From Neocallimastix lanati (nom. inval.) (lineage: Eukaryota > Neocallimastigomycota > Neocallimastigomycetes > Neocallimastigales > Neocallimastigaceae): a DNA stretch of 64,000 nt. The position numbers and the translations under genes are program-made. The stretch covers positions 1,483,501 to 1,547,500 of the forward strand of contig JACVTC010000021.1 of assembly GCA_016946835.1 (NCBI GenBank). Reading direction: 5' to 3'. Positions 51,532 to 61,457 of this stretch are shown piece after piece. The notes under the pieces are model-generated. The model was given only the letters and a program-made list of their open reading frames with translations, was not told the DNA's origin and searched no databases. Numbering within the stretch: position 1 is the stretch's first letter; each line of letters starts with the position of its first letter.

Positions 51532-51857
51532 GAGAGTGGGGGTATTTCCCCAAATTGCATTTCGCCAAGGTTCCATTTCACCAAGTGACGTAGTATTAAA
51601 ACGTTGCATTTCGTTAAGTGGCGTATTGATATAAATAATGAAATAAATAAATAAATATTAAATCAAAATAATTTTTTTTTTTAAACTTGTTTTTATTCAA
51701 TATTAATAATATTCAGTTTTATTTATTGATTTATTTATTGATTTAATAATTTTCAATTTGGCGACATGCCACATTTTTAATACGCCACATGCTTTCAAAA
51801 AAATTTGGCGAAAATGCAACCTGGCGAAAATGCAATTTGGTGAAATGTCCCACTCCC
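51532..51857. mobile_element. Complete 326-bp inverted-repeat (MITE-like) element with perfect 9-bp target duplication
   Basis: Flanked by ATTTTGAAT at 51523-51531 and 51858-51866. The left end reads GAGAGTGGGGGTATTTCCCC then AAATTGCATTTCGCCAAGG. The right end in reverse complement reads GGGAGTGGGACATTTCACC then AAATTGCATTTTCGCCAGG, so the inverted repeats match over more than 40 bases with one gap. Each arm repeats a GCATTTCGCCAA-like core three to four times (subterminal GTGGCGTATT as well). The interior is ATTT-rich with no ORF. The 9-bp duplication and long inverted repeats fit a Mutator-type non-autonomous element related to the one at 17620-18223. Confidence 0.88.
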
Positions 51858-51866
51858 ATTTTGAAT

Positions 51867-52369
51867 ATCTTTACAATTATTGTGTACCAAGGAGCCCAAA
51901 CTCTATATTATTCAAACTTTCACTGTTGGCATCTCGCCATTATGGATGCGTATTCAACAAAAAAAATTTTTTTTTCATGATTATTCATTCATTCATAAAT
52001 TCAAAAAATTGGTCAGTAAAAATAATAAAAAAAAAAGTATCATCTTTTCAAAGGTTAGAAAATTTTCACCTCTGATAGGGTTCTTTATTTTACTAATATT
52101 ATTAAAAGTTAATGCTCTCAATAGTAATAACTTTTAAACCATTCTATCTTTTGTTAAATGATGATCTTCATTCCTCTGATAAAAAAAAAAATTAATTATA
52201 AAGAAGGTAAAAGGTTATTCAAATTCTAATAACTACAATTCTAATTATAATAAAGTTAAAAAAAAAATTAAAAAAAATTAAAAAAAAAAAAAAAAAAAAT
52301 CAAGAAAAAAATCAAGAAAAAAATTAAACCCTTTTTTTTTTTTTTTTTTTTTTTTTTGGTATACTCAGA
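51867..52369. other. Unassigned stretch between the MITE-like element and the LINE
   Basis: A plus-strand frame (51880-52137) ends in a hydrophobic stretch (LIGFFILLILLKVNAL), but nothing identifies it. It may be a 5' part of the LINE or unrelated. AAAAATCAAG repeats occur at 52300-52325 and a poly(T) run at 52332-52357. Confidence 0.4.
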
Positions 52370-52714
52370 GAATTCTATACATGTCATGCTTCACTCTAGC
52401 TCCTTCTTTCTTCTTCAATTTATCCTCTTACCTGGAATAGAAAATGGTTTGTAATTCTGAAGGAAAAGACAGAGAGATGGTGTAATGGTGTTATGTTTTT
52501 AAATTCTGATTTTTACTTTGTATATGTTATATGGGGGTGTGTAGGTGTGTGTATACCTTTCAGGAAACTGGTAAAAAAAAAAATGGAAACTCTCCTTTCT
52601 ATTTTTGGTTATAATACTGTTTTTTTTTTTTTTTCGTGCTAATTAATTCTAAAATCCCTTTGGAATTGAGATGTCTATATAGATCCTGTAGTCATAATTC
52701 TTGCTCATATCCTG

Positions 52715-52797
52715 CATCAGACTAACAGATATAAATGTAATTGTAGTATATGATCATTTTCATATACTACAATTACTTTATATCTGTTAGTCTGATG
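52715..52797. repeat. Near-perfect 39/38-bp inverted duplication (hairpin)
   Basis: The left arm 52715-52753 and right arm 52760-52797 are reverse complements with a single one-base difference, separated by a 6-base spacer. The left arm keeps the LINE reading frame (IRLTDINVIVVYD), so the right arm is the extra, inverted copy. Confidence 0.95.
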
Positions 52798-53193
52798 TCA
52801 TTTTTGGAATCAAAAATGTTTTATTGGCAATATTTACTTTCCTCAACATAAATGGCCTAAAGCTCGTTTAAATGCTTTCTCTGAAATGAAAAAAAAAATG
52901 GTTTAAGTAGTCATAATATAAAAAGGAAAATTCACCTATTGCTCTTTTAAGAGATTTTAATATCCCTTTCAAAAAACTTAAAAAGTAGGGTTATTATGTT
53001 ATTATCAAAAATTTTTTCCCTGACTAGACTGTAGCTCATCTTACTTGGTAGTACTGGTAAGTAGTATTACTTTATTCTAAAGGTTCCAAATCTTCTTCTT
53101 ACATCAACCATATTATCTATAATAAAGCAATGCTTCCTCATGTACATTTTTTTTTATCTTCTGCTTGCTCTTTCTCAAATGATATTTCTGATC

Positions 53194-53241
<48 letters not shown>

Positions 53242-53483
53242 CCAACGACTCTATTCCCTATTTTCAACATTTTTAAACAAAAAAATTTTTTTCATCTTGG
53301 TCTTGGTATCCGATCATCCATAACAACTATTTTTGATTTCATTTCTAAGCTCTATCTTTCTTTCTAAAATGCTAGAGCTCGGTTTTTACCTTGATAATGT
53401 CATTAAATACATTTTCTGTTCATCCTGGTGTCATGATAAGGTTGTTCCATAATCACCAATTTTTGTTTTAATTTATTCGTTAA

Positions 53484-53697
53484 TTTTTTTTTTTTATTAT
53501 TATTATTATTATTTCCAGTGTGTATCGCCCTTGGTTTCAGCCTCCCCTCCCCTCAGGAGCAATGAGAATATTATTGAGGTAGTCACACACTTTCCTTTTA
53601 TAAAGGCAGAATTGTCCCTACTGGACGACCTTACTGAGTTTTCAACTTTGGCGTTCTGACATGTATATGATTGCTGAGAATTTTACTAGCGTTATTT
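53484..53697 (-). mobile_element. Second SINE-like retroposon, inserted in the LINE
   Basis: A 214-base island of mixed composition flanked by TTTATTCGTTAA (53472-53483) and TTTATTCATTAA (53698-53709), 11 of 12 identical, the original LINE target. On the minus strand it ends in (AAT)n followed by A11, a retroposon tail. Internal foldable elements include AGTGTGT/ACACACT (53517-53523 with 53585-53591), CCTTTTATAAAGG, and a CCTCCCCTCCCCTCAGGAG patch. No tRNA, 5S or 7SL parent was recognised. It shares no visible sequence with the retroposon at 23014-23119. Confidence 0.6.
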
Positions 53698-53763
53698 TTT
53701 ATTCATTAACGATATTTTAAATATAATGGTGATCAATATGGTGTTAGTATTGGTGTATTGGTA

Positions 53764-53798
<35 letters not shown>

Positions 53799-53889
53799 AA
53801 AAAAATGTTGTAGTGGTCTTATTTTTTGCTTGATGATATTGTTCTTACAGTCCCTAGTGAAAGAAAAATGAAAAGCTCCACTTCGTCAT

Positions 53890-53923
<34 letters not shown>

Positions 53924-55460
53924 GGGTTAATAAAAAAAAATAAAAACAAAATGACTTTTGGTATCAAATAAATGCTAAATGTGCTACGATGGCTATTAAA
54001 ACCCTTAAATTTTGTTTCTTATCCTGGTTATGAAGAACCTACATTTCATCTTGGTATATATTCTTTTCCTAAAGAATAAAAAAAAAAAAAAAAAACAATT
54101 CTTTGAATGTATAATCCTTAATTAATACTACATTGTTGTAGTGTCTTAATTCTGACTCCTCAAACAAGGAATATTAGAATATTATCTTAACATTGAAAAA
54201 AAAAAAAAAAAAAAAAAAAGTAAAAATTATATCAAAAGGAACTCAACGGTTAGTGTTTTATGCCTTATCTCCTGATCTTCAAGTATTTTCAATTGCTGGC
54301 TTTTATGCTTCTCTTCAAATAAAATACTTTTATAAATGGAAAAAAAAAAAAAAAAAAATTCAAAATGTATCATTAAAGATCTCATAAACCATATCCCTTC
54401 CCTGCCACGTTATTCTTGGTCGAACAAATCACTGGTGCTCTACAAGAAAATTAAGAAAAAGAATATCACTAAATTCAAAGATGTTATTGAAATCTTATTG
54501 ATCTGATGTTGGTAAATTCAAAGAAATTAAATGTACGAATAATGATAACTTCAAATTTATAAATATTAGAAATTTATTTTCAAGTTTCAGCCCTAAATAC
54601 TCTTCATTTAAGTTTAGGCTTTAACTGGATCTTAAGATTAAGAGCGGGTTATAAATATAATACCGCTATGGCAATTAGAAGTGATAGAGTTTCTGACAAT
54701 TGTCCTAAATTCTGCCCTTGCTGTGGAAAAGGTGAACAATCTTTTATTCAATTCATTGGATATTTGAATGCTCTGCCTTTTTTTTCTCTATGTCAATATA
54801 AATCTTTAGATTTTATTGATGACTTTTTTCATTTTTATTTGCCAATGAAGTAAGGAATCTTTCCCTACTCCCTTCTTACTCTAATATTTTAGAATATGAA
54901 AATTTCATAAATAGGTATATTTTATAACTTCCATCTTGGCGGAATTTTAGCTTTAGATGAGCCACAATTCGATACCGGAGAAACGGTGGACATTCAAATG
55001 AACAACTCCTAAAAAAAGTTCAACAGGGGTCTACTGTTCCATATATTGTGGGGCTTTCAGGATTTTCTGCTAATACATTACCAATCATCAGTAGCCATCT
55101 TGAGTTACTCTTTAAGAGGTTTAGCAAAAACACTTTCATCATCAAGAGTGTCCACGTCGTACCGATATGGCAAAAGGAATAGTGAAGTTAGTACTCCTAT
55201 TAAATTCTCATCAATACACATTTACTAACAGCACCGTTCCGAATACAGAAACCTTAATAAGTAATTCAACTTTTGATGATCTTTCTTGTGGTTCAGGAGA
55301 GAGTTTAGTGGATACCCCACTATCTATTTTTAAAGATGTCAACTTCATTGTTTTTATTATTTTAGATTTAACTGGTGATCATGTTATACTACCCATAGTA
55401 TACATCATAACGAAATTTTTTTTTTTAACTTTTGAACTTATTTTTATTTTTTATTTTCCA

Positions 55461-55657
55461 TAATTAATTAAATCTTTTTTTTTTTTTTTTATTTATTATT
55501 ATTATTTTTTATTATTTTTTATTTTACTTTATCTCTTTCATACATTTTATTTTTTTCATCTTTTAATTATATAATGTATTTTCTTTTATTAAATGTAATA
55601 CATAAAAATATATATTAATCCATTTAATAAAACACTGGAAGTGTATTTTCTTCCTAG

Positions 55658-55699
<42 letters not shown>

Positions 55700-56426
55700 A
55701 AAAATAATTAAAAGAACAACAGATGATATTTTAATTAAAAATTACAAAAAAATATGGGAAAAGGAGTTAATGGATAATGGTTATAATAGAAATAATATCC
55801 TTGAATAATGTTAAAATTGTTTAATTGATTTAAATAATATAAATACTATTTTATTTATACATTGATATTTTTCTAACCTTTTTTTAAATTAAGATTATAT
55901 TATTATTATTAATAAACTAATCTTAGTAGAAACTGTTTTTTTTTAGCTATTTTTTATTTTATTAAATTATGAATAAAAAATTATTCCATTTAGCAATGGT
56001 TCAAATTTTTATTAATATCAACAATAAAATTATAGAGAGTTAAAATTTTATTAATATCAAATATCAATAACATTATATGATTAATGTTTTATTAGAATCA
56101 ATATCAATATTATATAATTATTGTTTTATTAGAATCAATATCCATATTATATAATTAATGTTTTATTAATATCAATATCAATATTTTATACTTTAAAATT
56201 TATTAATATTAATGAATATTTCAATATATATTAATGAAAATTAATAAGTTTATAAAAATTTTTAAAAACTCTTTCATTGATTCCTATTGATTCAAATGAT
56301 ATAAAATTACTATACAAATAATTAATTTTTTTTTATATGGTCAATTATCTTCTTTTTTTTTTTTTTTAATTTTTTTTTCAATTCTTTTTTATATTTTAAA
56401 TAAACATTAATTATTCTATTATATAT

Positions 56427-56458
<32 letters not shown>

Positions 56459-56610
56459 CAAAGTATATAAAGCGCTATGGAAATTAATTTATTTAATGTC
56501 TTAAAATATTTTTGATTATTTTCTCATTTATATTTATTTTTTATTATAATTAATTATATTAATAATAAATAATTATAATAATAATAATAATAATAATTTT
56601 AAAAATTTTA
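55461..56610. other. AT-rich interval with a gag-like fossil and 38-bp minisatellite
   Basis: A poly(A) run lies at 55660-55697. At 55700-55860 a worn plus-strand frame (IKNYKKIWEKELMDNGYNRN, then CLIDLNNINT-like) resembles the fossils at 10190-10340 and 26330-26490, so it is a further scrap of the gypsy-associated repeat. A 38-base unit containing TGTTTTATTAGAATCAATAT is repeated about four times at 56045-56190. AT dinucleotides lie at 56422-56458. Confidence 0.6.
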
Positions 56611-56614
56611 AATC

Positions 56615-56652
56615 CCACATTTTCCGAAATGTACTTTTCCGAAATGCACCAC
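56615..56652. repeat. Right end of a CATTTCG-type inverted-repeat element
   Basis: CCCACATTTTCCGAAATGTA followed by CTTTTCCGAAATGCACCACA contains two iterations of the CCGAAATG core, in the orientation of a right terminus. A left partner was not found within the preceding kilobase. Confidence 0.5.
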
Positions 56653-56845
56653 ATTCAAATTACATGAAAGAGAATTAGAATTAATTACTGTTTTACAAAA
56701 TATAATAAATAAGATTTATCTAATAATTAACGTATTTATAATGCGGCGTGACACATTAAAAAAATTATACAAATATTGTATATACTTATATTACATGAAA
56801 TATTATATGATCTATTTTATTAAATTTTACATATGTATACATAAA

Positions 56846-56965
56846 TAAATAATAAATAATAAATAATAATAAATAATAAATAAATAATTGAATAATAAAT
56901 AATAAATAAATAATTGAATAATAAATAATAAATAAATATTAAATATTAAATATTAAATATTAAAT
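56846..56965. repeat. TAATAAA heptamer satellite, third locus
   Basis: TAATAAA runs with AATTGAATAAT spacers and a short (TAAATAT)n run, as at the other satellite loci. Confidence 0.8.
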
Positions 56966-57017
56966 AGTAATGAAAATAACTAATTAATTTACTAATTAAA
57001 TAAATTAATAAATAAAT

Positions 57018-57722
57018 AAAGGAAAGTTGTATTTCGGAAATTATGGCATTTCAAAATTTTAATTATTTAATAAATAAATTAGTAAATAAATAATTTTAAT
57101 AAATAATGTTAAGGATTAGACTTCTATATTTTTTTTTTTAAAATAAATATAAATAAAAATAATAAAAATAAAAAATTATATATAATATATATACCTTAAA
57201 AATAAAAAAAAAATAAAAATATTATTTAAATATTTTTAAAAATATTATATTATTTAATAAATTATTTATTTAATGAATAAATTAGTTTTAATTATTTAAT
57301 TTTTTTAATGTTTAAAAAAATAAAACATTTTTTTTTCATTATTTTTTAATTATTCTTTTTTTAAATTTAATTATTTATTATTAATAAATGGATATTAATT
57401 ATTCAATCTTTTTAATTATAAAGTGTTTATGAAAATATGAAAATATCTTATATTTAAATGTTTAAAAAAATAAAATATCTATTTATCATTTATTATTCAA
57501 TTATTTATTATTTAATTATTATCTATTATTTATTATTTATGATTCAATTAATTATTATTTATTATCTATTGTTTATTATTTATTATTTTTTATTCAATTA
57601 TTTATTATTTATTATTATTATTTAATATTTATTATTTATTATCTATCATATTAAAAAATTTATTTAAAATACAATTAGTTGAAAGCCATATTACAAAATG
57701 TAACTATCCGAAATGCAACACA
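57018..57722. mobile_element. Probable decayed inverted-repeat element
   Basis: The left end, GGAAAGTTGTATTTCGGAAA, faces the right end AACTATCCGAAATGCAACAC (57698-57717), which in reverse complement reads GTGTTGCATTTCGGATAGTT. Both carry the GTTGxATTTCGGAxA core, and inside each lies a GGC(T/A)TT or GGCATTT motif. No clear target duplication was found. The interior is A/T filler with TATTATTTA repeats. Confidence 0.45.
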
Positions 57723-58487
57723 TTTAAATATAACAAATTAATTAACAAGATGAATAAATAAATAGATAAATAAATAGATAAATAAATAAATAAATAAATA
57801 ATAATTTTGTTTTTTATTTTTTATTTTTTAGTATTATTATAATCCTATTATTCTATTTATGTTGTACAGATATTAAAAGAAATTTACGATTTATATATTA
57901 AAGTATACTATAATATATTATATATTATTTAATAGTGCTTATATATTAAATTTAATTTAATAATTACCAAAATAGTATATAAACTTTTTTTAATAATTTA
58001 TTTTAATATATAATATAATTTTTTAATTTAATAACACATAAAACAAAATGTAATAATATTCAATCTATTATTAATATATAGTACAATATACATTTATATT
58101 ACTGTTTAATATTTTCTATATTTATTAATGTTCAGAAATGAAATTTCACCAAAAAAATATTAAAAAGTTAAGTGTATTTCAAAATTTAATCTATTATTTA
58201 TCTTAATAATTGGCTTTAAGCCTTTTTTTTCTTTCCTTACAATTATAAAATAATATATTTGTAATATATTATTTGTATAAATCAATATATAACATATAAT
58301 ATATGGATATATAATGATAGACAAAGTTTAATAATATAGATTAATAATTAATATGAAGTTATAGATTAATAATTAAATTATTCTATTCTATTATATATTT
58401 ATAATAAATAATCCAAACTTAATATAAAAATTTCATAGACTTTAGAGTTCTTAACCATTGAAAAACTCTAATCCCTAATTAAAAAGA
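57723..58487. other. AT-rich interval
   Basis: No gene. A CATTTCG-like remnant (AGAAATGAAATTTCACCAAA ... AGTGTATTTCAAAAT) is visible at 58134-58185. Confidence 0.6.
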
Positions 58488-58990
58488 AATAAATAATAAA
58501 TAATAAATAATAAATAATTGAATATTTAATAAATATTAAATATTAAATATTAAATAATAAATAATAAATACTAAGTAATAAATAATAAATAATAAATAAT
58601 AAATAATTAAATATTAAATAATAAATAATAAATAATAAATAATAAATAATTAAATAATAAATAATAAATAATAAATTATAAATAATAATAAATAATAAAT
58701 AATAAATAATAAATAATAAATAATAATAAATAATAAATAATTAAATAATAAATAATAAATAATAAATAATAAATAATAAATAATAAATAATAAATAATAA
58801 ATAATACATAATAAATAATAAATAATAAATAATAAATAATAAATAATAAATAATAAATAATAAATAAATAAATAATAAATAATAAATAATAAATAATAAA
58901 TAATAAATAATAAATAATAAATAATAAATAATAAATAATAAAGAATAAATAATAAATAATAAAGAATAAAGAATAAATAATAAATAATAT
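58488..58990. repeat. Main TAATAAA heptamer satellite array
   Basis: About 500 bases of almost uninterrupted TAATAAA heptamers with occasional TTAAATAAT, TACATAA and AAGAATAAA variants. It is the longest of at least five such arrays in the window. Confidence 0.92.
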
Positions 58991-60794
58991 TAATAAAAAT
59001 TTTATTAATTATAAAGATTAAACATAATAAAATTTTTTCTTTTTTATTTAATATTTAATATTTAATATTTAAATATTACTAATTAAATACTATTAATAAA
59101 TATTTATGATTATTTATTTAAATTATTATGAAAAGATAAAAATCAAAATTAAAATCAAAATTAAAATCAAAATCAAAATCAAAATTATGATTAATAAAAA
59201 AAATTTTTTTTTATAAATTTTTATATTTGTTCTTTTTTTTAAATAAATGAATTCTTTAAACGGCATTAATACAACACGATATAAAAAAAAGGAAAAAAGA
59301 AAAAAGAAGCATTACAAAAGAATTCATAACTTGAATTGAATAACAATAAAAGAATTATAAATTTAAAAGTTTTTTAATACTAATTTTTTTTTTTATATTT
59401 CTTAAAATATAAATAATAAAGAGTATTTATTAATAATAAATAATACATAATACATAATATATTATACATAATAAATAATTAAATAATAAATAACGGAATA
59501 ATAAATAATAAATAATTATATAATTCTATATAATTGATAAAATTATATAAAAAATAAAAAATGATTTCCTTAATAATTATATATAATAACTTGAAGTAAA
59601 TACAATAGTAGGTGATAATAATAACTAATATATTGACAGTTATTAATAATAAAAAAAATAGTAAATAAATATAATAAATACAATATTAATAATAGTAATT
59701 AATAAAAACTAATAATTAATGATATACAATAAATATTAACAAAAAAAAATATTGTATGTATAATATATGAATATATAGAAATAAAATTTTGATTTTATAA
59801 ATTATTAATGAATTTTTTTATTTTATTAAAATTCATAAATTTTTCTTAAAAATAAAAAAATTATATAAAAAACCTATTTAATATCCTTTTTTTTTTTTTT
59901 ATATTTTTTTTGTTAATATTTTTATAGTATATATTAATTTAGAAAAAAAAAAAAAAAAAAAAAAAAAGACAATCAAAAAAAATCAAATAAATATAAAAAA
60001 AGGAAAAACTTTTTTTTAACAAATTAAAATAAAAAAATATTTAAAAAAAAAACGTATTTTCATTAATATAGAATCAATCGTAATATTTTATAACAAAATA
60101 AAACAAAAAAAGTAGAGATTTTAAAATTAATCAAATTATCATTATTATTTCATACAAATGAAAATTTGAAATAAAACTAAATAAATAAATTAAAATACAC
60201 GTAATAATAAATAATAATAATAAAATATAAAATATAAAATATAAAATATAAAATATAAAATAATAATAATAAATACATAATTTATTTTCTAATTTTATTT
60301 GATTATTATTATTTATAAATAATTAATAATTATAATTCGATAATTTGGAATTAATAGAAAAATAAAAAAAAAAAAATATATATATATATATATAAATAAA
60401 GTAAAATGAAATAAAATAATAATAATAAAAATAATAGAAACATTAATAATAATTAAATCTATTAAATATAATAAATTCTTTTTAATAAAATTATTTAATA
60501 GAGAAAAAATTCATAATATATATATATAAAAATCAGTAATATATTTCTTTTTTTTTTTTATTTGGATTCTTTTTATTCATATTTTTTATTCATAAAAAAG
60601 AGAAAAAAGAAAGAAAGAATAGAAAAGAGGAATATTTATAAAAAATTTAAAAATTATAATAATAAATTCGCAATATCTAAGTAAATAAATGTTTTTTAAA
60701 TAAATTTAATTTATTTATATTTATTACAAGTTAATCAATTTATCAGAAAATATATCTATAGAATAAAAATAAATACATTTAAATAAACATTTCA

Positions 60795-60827
<33 letters not shown>

Positions 60828-61457
60828 ATAAATAACAAATATTAATTAATATTCAATAATCATAATCAAGTTTTATTATTTAAAAAAAAATAATAGTAAT
60901 TAAATATTCACAACAATAATAGTAAAGAAGATTATTTTATATAAATAAATAAATCATATACAATTAAATTATACCTTTTTTTATTCAATAGAAGGAAAAT
61001 TTAATTTTTTTTTTTATTTTAATATACTAAATTAATTAGTAGACATAAAAGAATATATATTTCTTAAACATAATACCTATCAGATAAACACATAAATAGT
61101 CTTTTTTTAATAATTTATATAATTCGAAATTTCTTTTTTTTTTTTTTTTTTTTTTTTTTTCTTTTCCTTTTCCTTTATCGTTAAATAACAATAGTAATAA
61201 TAATAACCTTTTTTTTATATAAATTTCAATAAATCATTTTACAATAAAAAAAATAATAAAAGATTAATATAAATTAATAGAAGAAAAACAAATAACAATA
61301 AATAAGCAGAATATAATAATAATAATTAATAAATAATTAATACTTTTTGCAAATTTATTTATTTGTATATAAACAGTTATATAAAATTAAAAAAATATAG
61401 TTGATTATTATTATTTGAATTATTTGTTTTATTACCAAAAAAAAAATAATAGAAAAG
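58991..61457. other. AT-rich intergenic DNA upstream of the Whi2-like gene
   Basis: Contains AAAATCAAAATT repeats (59135-59180), another heptamer/AGAGTATTTATTAATAA locus (59410-59520), an AAATATA heptamer run (60224-60260), poly(A) runs (59941-59967, 60799-60825) and a 30-base poly(T) run at 61132-61160. The ORF at 61355-61612 on the minus strand is an antisense shadow of the gene start. The promoter presumably lies within the last few hundred bases, with no distinct box seen. Confidence 0.65.

Larger units (their letters stand above)
52370..55460 (+). pseudogene. Decayed LINE (endonuclease, RT, C-terminal zinc-binding region)
   Basis: Plus-strand fragments in canonical order. Endonuclease: IRLTDINVIVVYD (52715-52755), NIYFPQHKWPKARLNAFSEM (52830-52895), a worn GDFN box as LLRDFNIPF (52950-52975), and SSYINHIIYN followed by NDISDH (53100-53195). 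RT: FxNDIF..NGDQYGVSIGVLV (53700-53765), a catalytic box worn to LLDDIVLTVPSERKMK (53830-53875), and KCATMAIKTLKFCF (53975-54025). C-terminus: LRLRAGYKYNTAMAIRSDRV and CPKFCPCCGKGEQSFIQF (54640-54760), the Cys-rich end typical of many LINEs. It is interrupted by poly(A/T) expansions, an inverted duplication and a SINE-like insertion. The last part (55030-55460) is probably its 3' end. Confidence 0.75.
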
